In this document: positions 15,870-25,091 of the stretch, one piece after another
Layout: each line of letters opens with the position of its first letter
How positions within the stretch are numbered: the stretch's first letter is position 1
From: Paludibacteraceae bacterium
GTDB lineage: Bacteria; Bacteroidota; Bacteroidia; Bacteroidales; Paludibacteraceae
DNA: 64,000 bases
Direction: 5' to 3'
NCBI GenBank assembly: GCA_017451525.1
Contig: JAFTOD010000004.1
Location: forward strand, 1 to 64,000
Translations under genes and position numbers: made by a program
The notes under the pieces: model-generated
The model's input: the letters and a program-made list of their open reading frames with translations, nothing else
What the model was told of the DNA's origin: nothing
The model's database searches: none

Positions 15870-16484
15870 ATGAGTGATGTAAAAGAAAGCATATTGAAAG
15901 CAGCTAAGCCACGTATGCAGGAAGTGGGAATACGTTCGGTGAGCGTGGATGACCTATGCAAAGAGCTGGGTATATCCAAGAAGACGTTTTATGTGTATTT
16001 CCCTTCGAAAGATGAATTGGTGAGCGAGATATTGCAGGTACATGAGCAGAAAATGGCACGGGAAGTGCAGCACTTGGTAGCGGATAAGACCGTGGTGCAA
16101 TGCATCGTGGATTGGACGAAGATTGCCAGACAAACTGAGAAGAGTACGCATCAGACACCACCGATGTTATACGACCTGAAAAAGTACTATCCTACGCTGC
16201 ATCAAGAACATCTGCAACGCATGCGCAAGATGATGCAACAGTTTTTGGTACAGTTCTTGAAGAAAGGTCAGGGCGAAGGGATATTCCGCGAGGAGATAGA
16301 TATAGAGGTGGCAGCAATGATGCTGGTGAATACGCATCTGATGTTGGCCGAACGTGCGGAAAGACTGAAAATGAAGCCACAAGACGTTAGACATATGGGC
16401 AAAACGACGATGGATATCCTGCTGCGCGGAATGTTTACGGCAGAAGGATTGGCAGTGCTCGAAAAAGAAGTACATAATAAATAA
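15870..16484 (+). CDS. TetR/AcrR-family transcriptional regulator
   Basis: The 204-residue protein has an N-terminal TetR helix-turn-helix (about 5-51; VDDLCKELGISKKTFYVYFPSKDELV), followed by a helical ligand domain. It is the first gene of the efflux operon, 18 bp before the outer-membrane factor. It therefore most likely represses this operon and itself until an efflux substrate binds. The 11-bp repeats in its leader are candidate operators. The ligand is unknown. Confidence 0.92.
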   Translation: MSDVKESILKAAKPRMQEVGIRSVSVDDLCKELGISKKTFYVYFPSKDELVSEILQVHEQKMAREVQHLVADKTVVQCIVDWTKIARQTEKSTHQTPPMLYDLKKYYPTLHQEHLQRMRKMMQQFLVQFLKKGQGEGIFREEIDIEVAAMMLVNTHLMLAERAERLKMKPQDVRHMGKTTMDILLRGMFTAEGLAVLEKEVHNK

Positions 16485-16502
16485 GGTAATATATAACAAA
16501 AG

Positions 16503-17828
16503 ATGAGAAAGATTGTATTATTAGTTAGTATGTTTGCCATAGCGGCAAACATGATGGCAGCCGACCATGTGATGGCAGCCACCAAACGTGCACCCAAACA
16601 AGAGGTGCCTGCTACCCTAAACCTGAGCTTGCAAGAGGCGCAAGACTATGCAGTGGCGCAAAACCGTTCGCTGAAGAATGCCGACTTGGCAGTGCAGAAA
16701 GCGTATGCCACCCGTTGGCAAACGATAGCCAGTATGCTTCCGTCGGTGGATATGTCGTGGGCATACCAATCTATGATGGGCTACAAGATGAACTTTGGTG
16801 GTATGCCTATTGAAATGCCAGACAATGGTACATTCGGTATCACAGCATCCGTAGGTATCAATGGACAGGCGATTGTGGGAGCATTGCTCAACAATACTGC
16901 GATTGAGATGCAAAAACTGAATCTTGAGATCAGCGAGGACAACCTGCGTGCGAGTGTGAAATCGAGTTACGCTTCGGTGTTGGTGCTGGAAGATGTGGTG
17001 AAGTTGCTGGATAGTTCGCTGAAGAACATTGAGAACTTGGCAGCAATGACCCAACGCAGCGTAGAAGTGGGTGCAGCAGAGCAAACAACGGCTGACCAAA
17101 TCCTCGTGCGTGTGAACACATTGAAGAATAATATCAATGCTAACAAGCGTTCAACACAGTTGGCAATCAATGCGCTGAAAGTGCTGCTGAACGTTCCAGC
17201 AGAAACCGAACTGACCCTCACCACCCAACTCAGCGATATGCTGAGTGCGGAAGCAATAGTCGCATTGCTGGGTAAAGACTTTGTATTGGAAAATAACCTC
17301 AGCTATCAAACACTAGCTAAAAATGTAGAATTAGCGAAGAAGAATGTACACATGGCAGGTTGGGCGTATGGTCCAACCATAGGTGTGGGCTATCAATACA
17401 GCGAAAAAGACTATTTTGGTAAGAAAGAGGGCTTTAACATGACTCCTCCTAATGCGCTGAGCATACAGGTGAGCATGCCATTGTGGTCTTCGGGTAAGCG
17501 TGCAGCAGGTGTGGTGGAGAAGAAAATCGCCTTGGAAGAGGCACGCAACACGTTTGAGGAGACAGCCGATAACCTCGGAATTCAAAATGAGCAATTGCGC
17601 TATAACCTGCAAAATGCGTATGAGACTTACACCAACGAGCAAGAGAACATGGGCGTGACACAACGCGTGTTTGACAACACTTCGCTGAAATTTCAACAGG
17701 GTGTGGCAAGTAACCTAGACCTCGTGAACGCAAGTAACGACCTCATCACCGCACAATCGACGTATGTGCAAGCGGTATTGACATTGGTGAATGCGGAAGT
17801 GGAATTGGAAAAGTTCTTGAATTTATAA
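16503..17828 (+). CDS. TolC-like outer membrane efflux protein
   Basis: The 441-residue protein has a signal peptide (hydrophobic residues about 4-20, then AADHVMA). Two outer membrane efflux protein repeats follow: about 40-225, starting NLSLQEAQDYAVAQN, and about 250-435, with the helical LKFQQGVASNLDLVNASNDL typical of TolC coiled coils. As a trimer it forms the outer-membrane and periplasmic tunnel of the tripartite pump. It lies 65 bp before the adaptor gene; the gap holds a small 9-bp repeat at 17838-17861. Confidence 0.93.
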   Translation: MRKIVLLVSMFAIAANMMAADHVMAATKRAPKQEVPATLNLSLQEAQDYAVAQNRSLKNADLAVQKAYATRWQTIASMLPSVDMSWAYQSMMGYKMNFGGMPIEMPDNGTFGITASVGINGQAIVGALLNNTAIEMQKLNLEISEDNLRASVKSSYASVLVLEDVVKLLDSSLKNIENLAAMTQRSVEVGAAEQTTADQILVRVNTLKNNINANKRSTQLAINALKVLLNVPAETELTLTTQLSDMLSAEAIVALLGKDFVLENNLSYQTLAKNVELAKKNVHMAGWAYGPTIGVGYQYSEKDYFGKKEGFNMTPPNALSIQVSMPLWSSGKRAAGVVEKKIALEEARNTFEETADNLGIQNEQLRYNLQNAYETYTNEQENMGVTQRVFDNTSLKFQQGVASNLDLVNASNDLITAQSTYVQAVLTLVNAEVELEKFLNL

Positions 17829-17837
17829 TACTGGAAG

Positions 17838-17861
17838 TTCCGGATATTCCGGACAGTCCGG
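17838..17861. repeat. Three 9-bp TTCCGG repeats
   Basis: TTCCGG, TTCCGG and GTCCGG start at 17838, 17847 and 17856, with weak hairpin potential (CCGGA/TCCGG), between the outer-membrane factor and adaptor genes. Confidence 0.5.
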
Positions 17862-17893
17862 TTAACAGAGATAACTAATTAACAAAACGATAA

Positions 17894-18904
17894 ATGAAAA
17901 AGATTGTATTAATGATGGCTGCCGCAGTTTGTTTGATTGGTTGCGGCAAGAAAGATGCTCAGGCAACTCAACAAGAAGCTGAGCGCGTGGAGGTGGTAGG
18001 TACAATAACCCTCCAAGAAAAAGAGATTGAGCGCGTGCTCAATATTTCAACTAACCTACAGGGCTATGTGACACAAAACGTAGCACCATCACTGACAGGT
18101 AAGATAGAGCATATCTTCGTGGAAGTAGGCGATGAGGTGAAAGCAGGCGACATGCTTGTACGTATGGACCAAACACAGTATCTCACACAAAAAATCCAAT
18201 TGGCTAACCTTGAAATCGAGGTGGGACGTTTGGAGGCATTGCTGGAAACAGGAAGCGTAAGTCAACAGACCTACGACCAGACAAAAGTGGCATACGACCA
18301 ACTCAAGCAAAACCTCGCTTTCTTGGAGCAAAACACTTACGTGAAAGCTCCATTCGACGGTGTTATTTCTGCTAAGACCTACGAGGATGGCGAGTTATAT
18401 GGCGGTCAGCCAATCGTGGTGCTCACACAAGTGAAGAAACTGAAAGCGTTGATTGCAGTGCCAGAGACTTATTACCCTATGATTAAGGAGGGCATGAAGC
18501 TGACTGTGAAGAGCGAAGTGTATCCAGATGAGTCTTTCCCTGCAACGATTGAGGTGGTTTATCCTACCATCGACGCTGCGAGCCACACCTTCCAATGCAA
18601 GGTGGTTATCCCTAATGCGAGCGAGAAGTTGCGTGGCGGTATGTACGTGACTACTACCCTCGGTCTGGGCAAAGAGAACACCATCGTGGTGCCTTATCAA
18701 TCCGTGGAGAAACTGATTGGTTCGAACGAGCGTTTTGTGTTCATCAACGAAAACGGCTACGCTAAGCGCGTGAGCGTGAAACTCGGACAACGCTTTGACG
18801 AGAACATTGAAATCATTGCACCAGAAATCAAAGCAGGTGTAGAATACATCAGCGTGGGTCAACACAAACTGGTTGACGGTGTGAAAATTGAAGTGAAAAA
18901 ATAA
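17894..18904 (+). CDS. RND efflux periplasmic adaptor lipoprotein (MFP)
   Basis: The 336-residue protein begins with a lipoprotein signal peptide (lipobox LIGC, Cys17). It has the adaptor order: barrel-sandwich half (GKIEHIFVEVGDEVKAGDM), a short helical hairpin (about 95-140), second sandwich half (NTYVKAPFDGVISA), then beta-barrel and membrane-proximal domains (LIAVPETYYPMI, LRGGMYVTTTL). It bridges the inner-membrane RND pump and the TolC-like tunnel. A 151-bp hairpin-rich gap separates it from the pump gene. Confidence 0.93.
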   Translation: MKKIVLMMAAAVCLIGCGKKDAQATQQEAERVEVVGTITLQEKEIERVLNISTNLQGYVTQNVAPSLTGKIEHIFVEVGDEVKAGDMLVRMDQTQYLTQKIQLANLEIEVGRLEALLETGSVSQQTYDQTKVAYDQLKQNLAFLEQNTYVKAPFDGVISAKTYEDGELYGGQPIVVLTQVKKLKALIAVPETYYPMIKEGMKLTVKSEVYPDESFPATIEVVYPTIDAASHTFQCKVVIPNASEKLRGGMYVTTTLGLGKENTIVVPYQSVEKLIGSNERFVFINENGYAKRVSVKLGQRFDENIEIIAPEIKAGVEYISVGQHKLVDGVKIEVKK

Positions 18905-19040
18905 GATCGCCCTTCAGGCTGTAGATAGTAGATCGCCCTTTGGGCTGTAGTTCGGCGCAAGCGCCTGTAGAATACTACAGCGAACAACGCGAGCGATCTG
19001 CAACGGAGCGAAAGCGAAGTGATCTTCAGCGAAGCGATCT
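18905..19040. repeat. GATCGC..GCTGTAG hairpin array inside the efflux operon
   Basis: Units GATCGCCCTTCAGGCTGTAG (18905-18924), GATCGCCCTTTGGGCTGTAG (18931-18950) and TTCGGCGCAAGCGCCTGTAG (18951-18970) are followed by inverted units (CTACAGCGAACAACGCGAGC plus GATC from 18975, and two more GATC-ending units to 19040). Each is a small GC hairpin. They lie between the adaptor and pump genes. Confidence 0.75.
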
Positions 19041-19055
19041 AAAAACTAAAAAGCT

Positions 19056-22000
19056 ATGGCAATTTATAAAACCGCGATTAAGAATCCCGTAACGACCCTA
19101 TTGGTGTTTGTTGCGGTGATGATCATAGGTCTGTTCTGCTTCGTGCAACTGCCTGTGGATCAATTCCCTGAGATGGACCCACCATATGTGATGGTGATGA
19201 CCACCTATCCAGGTGCGTCGGCGTCCGAGATAGAGACCAACGTCTCGAAAATCATGGAGAATAGTTTGACTTCGGTGGATAACCTGAAGTATATCAACTC
19301 TACCAGTAAAGATAACGTCAGTCTTGTAGTACTCGAATTGGAATGGGGGTCCGACATTACGGAAGCCGTCAACGACATACGATCATTCTGTGACATGGCT
19401 AAGAACCAGTTGCCTGATGGTTGTTCGTCGCCTATGGTGTTCAAGTTCTCATCGAGCACCATGCCAATCTGCCAATATGCTATCACGGCAGACGAGTCGT
19501 ATCCTGCACTCGACAAAATCCTCAACGATGAGGTGATTCCACAACTCAACCAAATCAATGGTATCGGTAACTTGTCAGTGGCAGGTGCACCAGACCGCTA
19601 TGTGTATGTGGATATCGACCAACAAAAACTAGACGCTTTTGGCATCTCGCTGGAGCAAGTGGGACAAGTCATCTCTGCCAACAACCTCAACCTCTCTTCG
19701 GGTACGGTGAAGATGGAGAAAGAGCAGTACCAAATGCAAGTACGCTCTGAGTTCATCGAGAGTCGCGAGATTGAGGACTTGATGGTGACCATGACCCCAC
19801 AAGGGCAACAAGTGTTCGTGCGCGACATCGCTACCGTGCGCGATACTATCAAGGACCTCTCATTGGATGAGAAGACCAACGGTCGCGAAGCTGTGCGTCT
19901 GATTGTGGCTAAGCAATCGGGCTCCAACACCGTGCAAGTCTGCGAGGATGTGGATAAAGCATTGAAGAAGATTCAAAAGCAATTGCCTACCGACGTGAAG
20001 ATTCAAGAGATCTACAACTCGGCTGACAATATCCGTAACTCCATTAACTCCCTTGAGGAGTCTGTGCTCTACGCATTGCTGTTCGTGGTGCTCGTGGTGC
20101 TCTTCTTCCTTGGCAAATGGCGTGCGACACTCATCATCTCGCTCACTATTCCTATCTCACTGATTGTGGCATTTATCTACCTGAAGATGGCAGACTCCAG
20201 CATCAACATCATCTCGCTCTGTTCGTTGACTATCGCAATTGGTATGGTGGTGGACGACGCGATTGTGGTGCTTGAGAATATCACACGCCATATCGAACGT
20301 GGCGAGAGTCCACGCGAGGCTTCTATCTACGCCACCAACGAGGTCTGGGTCAGTGTTATCGCCACCACCCTTGTGCTCTGTGCCGTGTTCATTCCATTGA
20401 CCATGATGGATGGTATGGCAGGTATTATGTTCGAGTCATTGGGTTGGATTGTGACGGTAGTATGCTGTACTTCCACCGTGATTGCTATCACCTTGACGCC
20501 AATGCTCTGCTCGAAGTTGCTCAAAGCGAAGAACTTCAAAGTGTTGAATGGAAAATTGGTGGACGAGAGCGAGAAGAAGTCGTGGTACGACCGCACTATC
20601 GTAGCTTTCCTTGACAAGGTAGACAAAGTTTACGGCAAATCGCTTGCATGGTGTTTGCGCCACAAGGCATTGACTATTGTTATTCTATTTGCGTTCTTCG
20701 GAGCTTCACTCTTGCCATTCATTTTTGGCAAAGTGGGAACCGACTTTATGCAACAACAGGACAATGCTCGCTTGAGCGTAACCGTTGAGTTACAACGCGG
20801 TACACGCATTGAGGAAACCCTCAAAACCGCACGCAAATTGGAAGAGCGCTTCATGGTACTCGTTCCTGAGATTGAGATGATTGCTACCTCTGCGGGTTCC
20901 AACGATGATGACGGTACGGGTGCTATCTTCTCCACTACCATGAACAATACCATCTCTATGACCGTGCGTTTGAACAAAAAGTGGGAACGCGAGCGCACTA
21001 TTTGGCAGATTGCCGAAGTGCTCCGTCAGGAGATGGCACAATATCCTGAAATTATTGAATATCAAGCATCTACCAGTGGTGGAGGCCCTGGTGGCGGCAA
21101 TACTGTAGATATCGAAATCTATGGCTATGACTTCGATATTACCAACCAAATGGCGCAACAAGTCATGGCACTGACCAAGGAACTGCCAGGTGCACGTGAC
21201 GTCTATGCCGACCGCGATGATGACCGTCCTGAGATAAAGATCGTAGTGGACAAAGAGAAAGCAAGTCGTCTTGGATTGACTTCTGCAACTATTTCGTCTT
21301 ACTTGCGCAACCGTGTAAACGGTATGGCTGTGGGCTTCTTGAAAGAGGATGGTGACGAGTACGATATTCTTGTTCGCCTCAAAGAGGAGAACCGCAATTC
21401 AATCTCCGATGTGCTTGACTTCTCTATCCCAACCCCAACTGGCAAGACTATCAAACTGTCAGAGGTCTGCTCAGTGGATGAGTATTGGGCACCTCCAAAA
21501 ATCGTTCGTAAGTCACGTCAACGTATTGTGACCGTCAAGGTGACACCATTTGAGACCACATTGGGCGAATTAGCACAAGCCATTGAGACACAAGTGCTTC
21601 CTCAAGTAGATGCCCCTGCTGGATACACTATGCGTATCGCTGGTGACTACGAAGATCAACAAGAGACATTCGGCAAGATGGGTATGCTGGGTATGCTGAT
21701 TATCCTACTCGTGTATATCGTGATGGCATCGCAGTTCGAGTCGTTCAGCAAACCTGCTATCATCATGTTCTCCGTACCATTTGCGCTCTCGGGTGTGATT
21801 ATAGCCCTATGGCTCACCAATACTTCTCTGGATATGATTGGCGCACTGGGTCTGGTACTCCTTGTGGGTATTGTGGTGAAGAATGGTATCGTGCTTGTGG
21901 ACTATATCAACCTCATGCGCGAGCGTGGACACGACCTTAACGAGGCCATCCAGATGTCAGGCGAGAGCCGTCTGCGCCCTGTATTGATGACTGCGTTCAC

Positions 22001-22241
22001 CACTATTCTCGGTATGGTGCCAATGGCAGTGAGCCAAGGTGAAGGTGCCGAGATGTGGCAACCATTGGGTATCGTTGTTATCGGTGGTTTGACCGTTAGT
22101 ACCTTCTTGACTCTATACATTGTACCTGTCATTTATGGTGCAATGTCTAAGAAAGGCGAACGTGACAAACTCAAGAAAGTCCGCGAGAACTTCATCTTCA
22201 TGGACATCAAAGTGGAGGACTGCGAAGAAAAAGAAAAATAA
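19056..22241 (+). CDS. RND efflux pump inner-membrane subunit (HAE1 type)
   Basis: The 1061-residue protein is full-length for the AcrB/MexB family. TM1 is at about residues 12-32. The first porter domain follows. TM4 carries the proton-relay signature GMVVDDAIVVLENI (about 397-410). The second half repeats the layout with LGLVLLVGIVVKNGIVLVDY. It forms a trimer that exports drugs or other amphiphiles using the proton gradient, together with the adaptor and outer-membrane factor upstream. The tail ends in acidic and basic residues (KVEDCEEKEK). The substrate range cannot be read from sequence. Confidence 0.95.
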   Translation: MAIYKTAIKNPVTTLLVFVAVMIIGLFCFVQLPVDQFPEMDPPYVMVMTTYPGASASEIETNVSKIMENSLTSVDNLKYINSTSKDNVSLVVLELEWGSDITEAVNDIRSFCDMAKNQLPDGCSSPMVFKFSSSTMPICQYAITADESYPALDKILNDEVIPQLNQINGIGNLSVAGAPDRYVYVDIDQQKLDAFGISLEQVGQVISANNLNLSSGTVKMEKEQYQMQVRSEFIESREIEDLMVTMTPQGQQVFVRDIATVRDTIKDLSLDEKTNGREAVRLIVAKQSGSNTVQVCEDVDKALKKIQKQLPTDVKIQEIYNSADNIRNSINSLEESVLYALLFVVLVVLFFLGKWRATLIISLTIPISLIVAFIYLKMADSSINIISLCSLTIAIGMVVDDAIVVLENITRHIERGESPREASIYATNEVWVSVIATTLVLCAVFIPLTMMDGMAGIMFESLGWIVTVVCCTSTVIAITLTPMLCSKLLKAKNFKVLNGKLVDESEKKSWYDRTIVAFLDKVDKVYGKSLAWCLRHKALTIVILFAFFGASLLPFIFGKVGTDFMQQQDNARLSVTVELQRGTRIEETLKTARKLEERFMVLVPEIEMIATSAGSNDDDGTGAIFSTTMNNTISMTVRLNKKWERERTIWQIAEVLRQEMAQYPEIIEYQASTSGGGPGGGNTVDIEIYGYDFDITNQMAQQVMALTKELPGARDVYADRDDDRPEIKIVVDKEKASRLGLTSATISSYLRNRVNGMAVGFLKEDGDEYDILVRLKEENRNSISDVLDFSIPTPTGKTIKLSEVCSVDEYWAPPKIVRKSRQRIVTVKVTPFETTLGELAQAIETQVLPQVDAPAGYTMRIAGDYEDQQETFGKMGMLGMLIILLVYIVMASQFESFSKPAIIMFSVPFALSGVIIALWLTNTSLDMIGALGLVLLVGIVVKNGIVLVDYINLMRERGHDLNEAIQMSGESRLRPVLMTAFTTILGMVPMAVSQGEGAEMWQPLGIVVIGGLTVSTFLTLYIVPVIYGAMSKKGERDKLKKVRENFIFMDIKVEDCEEKEK

Positions 22242-22242
22242 G

Positions 22243-22303
22243 AATCAAGAACCAAGAGCCAAGAGCCAAGACAAATGTCTTGATTCTTGGTTCCTGGCTC
22301 CTT
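22243..22303. repeat. Heptad-repeat inverted repeat after the pump gene
   Basis: 7-bp units of AGARYCA type (AGAATCA, AGAACCA, AGAGCCA, AGAGCCA, AGACAAA) run up to 22276. They are followed by complementary units (TGTCTTG, ATTCTTG, GTTCCTG, GCTCCTT), giving an imperfect stem of about 28 bp. It lies between the pump and the PG0541-type gene. Confidence 0.7.
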
Positions 22304-22318
22304 AATCCAAATGTAATT

Positions 22319-22612
22319 ATGAAATCTGTAATGATCATATTCAATCAAGCCAACACCGAGCGTGTAGAGTATATGCTTGATATGTTAGAGATACGAGGCT
22401 TCACCTTCTTCGAAGATGTGCAAGGTCGTGGTAGCAAGAATGGCGAACCTCGCCGTGGCACACACGCATGGCCAGAAATGAACTCATGTGTTATTACCAT
22501 TGTACCAGATGAGAAAGCTCCTATGCTACTCGAAGCAGTAAAGAAACTCGACAAACGCAACGAAGAAGTCGGTGTCCGTGCCTTTATGTGGAACATCGAG
22601 GCGACTGTATAA
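22319..22612 (+). CDS. PG0541-family transporter-associated protein
   Basis: The 97-residue protein matches the small PG0541-type proteins found after RND pumps in Bacteroidota. It has the ferredoxin-like/PII-like pattern VMIIFNQANTERVEYML, FTFFEDVQGRG, RRGTHAWPEMNS and a final FMWNIEATV strand. ATG 22319 is chosen because the protein aligns from MKSVMIIF; the frame extension to 22280 lies in the inverted repeat. It may sense ligands or modulate the pump, as PII-like proteins do for transporters; this is inference. Confidence 0.85.
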   Translation: MKSVMIIFNQANTERVEYMLDMLEIRGFTFFEDVQGRGSKNGEPRRGTHAWPEMNSCVITIVPDEKAPMLLEAVKKLDKRNEEVGVRAFMWNIEATV

Positions 22613-22634
22613 CGGCAGATATATTCTTCCTATT

Positions 22635-22679
22635 AAACAAAGGATGTGTCAAATAATTGATACATCCTTTGTTTTTACA
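22635..22679. terminator. Bidirectional terminator
   Basis: AAACAAAGGATGTGTCAA pairs with TTGATACATCCTTTGTTT around a 4-nt loop, with A- and T-rich flanks on both sides. It serves the efflux operon on the plus strand and the glycerate kinase operon on the minus strand. Confidence 0.9.
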
Positions 22680-22693
22680 TATAGAGAAGTAGT

Positions 22694-23821
22694 TTAATTG
22701 ATATGCGAAGGTAAGATACGTCGGATTGTATTTTCTACATTCGTCGCTGCAAAATCAGGTTGCATAGCAACTTCCAATGGTACTTTTTCTCCCAGTATCG
22801 GGTAGACGCCCGCGAAGCCCATTTGTTGGACACTATCGCACATTTCTACACTACCGCCAATAGCCACTACAGGTATGCCTTGTTGCTTGGCGCGAGTCAA
22901 AACGCCTGCGGCAGTCTTGCCTTTGGCTGTCTGAAAATCAATTTTTCCTTCGCCCGTGATAACAAGGTCGGCGTTTTGGATGATTGCATTGAAATCGATA
23001 GCATCGAGCACCATGTCAATGCCGCGTTTGAGGGTGGCATGTAGGAAAGCGCGGAACGCGCCGCCCATACCGCCTGCTGCACCTGCACCAGCAATGGGTA
23101 CGATGTTGATGTGATATTTGTCTTCGATGACATTGGCAAAGGATACCATGCCTGCATCTAACTGCTGCACCATAGCGGTGTCTGCTCCTTTCTGCGGAGC
23201 GAATACGGGGGCTGCACCTTCTGGACCGCAGAATGGTGTGTCCACATCACATGCCACAATAAACTGGGTTTCACGTACTGCTTTTGACACAAAAGTGTCG
23301 TCTAAATCGGCGATATCTTGCAATCTTCCACCACGGCAGTCGGTAATCTCTTTTCCGTTGAAATCGTAGAATTTGAAGCCTAATGCTTGCAACATACCCG
23401 TGCCAGCATCATTGGTGGCACTACCGCCAATACCCACTAAGAACTGGCTGCAGCCTCTTTGAATGGCATCCATAATCATCTCACCTGTGCCATAAGTGGA
23501 GGTCATCCAAGGATTGCGTTCTGCGGGTTGGAGTAGGGGTAAACCACTGGCAGCTGCCATCTCAATGATGGCTTTTTTGCTTGCAATGCCGTAGCGTGCT
23601 TGGATCGGACGCCCCAATGGATCACTAACGGAGGTACATATGATCTCGCCGCCCAAGGCATCTACTATGGCTTCTACGGTACCTTCGCCACCATCAGCTA
23701 CATTTACTGCTACCACCTCGCAATTAGGATACACGGCTTTAATACCACGCGTAGCTGCTTGTGCTACTTCTACGGAAGTAAGTGATTCCTTGAAAGAATC
23801 GGATGCTATAACTATTTTCAT
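22694..23821 (-). CDS. Glycerate kinase
   Basis: The 375-residue protein belongs to the GarK/GlxK glycerate 2-kinase family, which phosphorylates D-glycerate with ATP. Visible hallmarks: the N-terminal IASDSFKESLTS, NVADGGEGTVEA, GIGGSATNDAGTGML (about 130-144), and the C-terminal ITGEGKIDFQTAKGKT. It is the last gene of a three-gene operon, 10 bp after a GntP permease that presumably brings in the substrate. Confidence 0.95.
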   Translation of the reverse strand: MKIVIASDSFKESLTSVEVAQAATRGIKAVYPNCEVVAVNVADGGEGTVEAIVDALGGEIICTSVSDPLGRPIQARYGIASKKAIIEMAAASGLPLLQPAERNPWMTSTYGTGEMIMDAIQRGCSQFLVGIGGSATNDAGTGMLQALGFKFYDFNGKEITDCRGGRLQDIADLDDTFVSKAVRETQFIVACDVDTPFCGPEGAAPVFAPQKGADTAMVQQLDAGMVSFANVIEDKYHINIVPIAGAGAAGGMGGAFRAFLHATLKRGIDMVLDAIDFNAIIQNADLVITGEGKIDFQTAKGKTAAGVLTRAKQQGIPVVAIGGSVEMCDSVQQMGFAGVYPILGEKVPLEVAMQPDFAATNVENTIRRILPSHIN

Positions 23822-23831
23822 TGTTTAGTGT

Positions 23832-25091
23832 TTAGAGTTGAGCGGTGAGAAAATACATGCCGATGCTACCTAAGGTGAGGATTAAGCCGACTAATGTTTC
23901 ATAAGGAATGAGGCGTAAGCGTTCGCTGACGGAGAAACCCATTGAACCACCTGTGGCATGGAAGAATGAGCCATGAGGTAGGTGGTCTAAGGTGGTAGCA
24001 CCCGCATTGGTCATGGCTGCACCCCATACGGCGGCTACGCCTGCTGCCAAAATGACTTCGCCAAACGAAGCAGATGCGATAGTAGCGCCAGCGGTCGTAG
24101 AAGCGGTAGCTGCGGACATCAGCGCACCAGCGATAGGAGCCATGAACGTACCGCCGCTGCTCCAACCTGCCAGCATGCCGACCAACACATCTTTGATAGC
24201 AGATGCCTTGATGATACCAGCCAATGTACCTGTGCCGACCAGCAGAATTGCGATCCCCGACATCTTCTCCAATCCATAGGTCAAGCATGCTGCTGTCTCG
24301 CGCCATTTGCCAGTAGCGATGATACCTACAATACCACCCACAGGCAAGGCAATCATTGGGTCAATCACAATCCCTGCAATGGGGCGTAGTGCCAATAGAA
24401 TAATCGTGACAATAGGACCTAAAAGACTGCGCCATAGAGCAGGCAATGCCTCCTCATTGTCACGCTCTGTAGCTTCATCGCCAACCATCAGATCGCCTTT
24501 GGGAATCAACGGAACAATAACAAACACCGTGATAATCAATCCGATTAGTGCAGGCACAATACCTGCTGCCATCACGGATGAGAGGGGAGCGTCGAAGTTC
24601 TCCGCTGCGATAATCGTATTGGGGTTAGGCGATAGGATATTACCGCATTTGCCGCCACCAATCATAGTCAGTAGCAGTTTGAATTTTGACAAGCGCAAGC
24701 GGCAACCCATGATAATGGCGATAGGGGCAATTGTAATGACTGCTACATCAATGAATACGCCCATACCCGTAAGAATCATTGCCGAGATGGCTAATGCCAG
24801 ATAGATATATTTCTCGCCCAATGCCTTGATGATACTCTTAGCGATAGTGGTGGCAGCACCTGTCTTGACAAGCATACCTGTCAGTACACCTGCCGCTAAA
24901 ATGCGCACGATGGCGGGGGTGATATCCTTGACTCCGCCAATCATATGGGTAACGGTCGTTTCCAATCCCCAACCAGCTAATAGACCGCCGACAATGGCAC
25001 CCAGCATCAGACTGAATACGGGTGACACTTTGCGAATAATCAATACGATCGATATTCCAAGCCCAATTAGGGCAGCTAATGCGCTATTCAT
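23832..25091 (-). CDS. GntP-family permease (glycerate/gluconate-type)
   Basis: The 419-residue integral membrane protein has about 12 hydrophobic segments and GntP signatures such as GVFIDVAVITIAPIA, GGGKCGNILSPNPNTI and GATTLDHLPHGSFFHATGG. The neighbouring glycerate kinase makes glycerate a likely substrate. Its ATG overlaps the TGA of the upstream M6 protease (ATGA, 25091-25088), so translation of the two may be coupled. Confidence 0.92.
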   Translation of the reverse strand: MNSALAALIGLGISIVLIIRKVSPVFSLMLGAIVGGLLAGWGLETTVTHMIGGVKDITPAIVRILAAGVLTGMLVKTGAATTIAKSIIKALGEKYIYLALAISAMILTGMGVFIDVAVITIAPIAIIMGCRLRLSKFKLLLTMIGGGKCGNILSPNPNTIIAAENFDAPLSSVMAAGIVPALIGLIITVFVIVPLIPKGDLMVGDEATERDNEEALPALWRSLLGPIVTIILLALRPIAGIVIDPMIALPVGGIVGIIATGKWRETAACLTYGLEKMSGIAILLVGTGTLAGIIKASAIKDVLVGMLAGWSSGGTFMAPIAGALMSAATASTTAGATIASASFGEVILAAGVAAVWGAAMTNAGATTLDHLPHGSFFHATGGSMGFSVSERLRLIPYETLVGLILTLGSIGMYFLTAQL

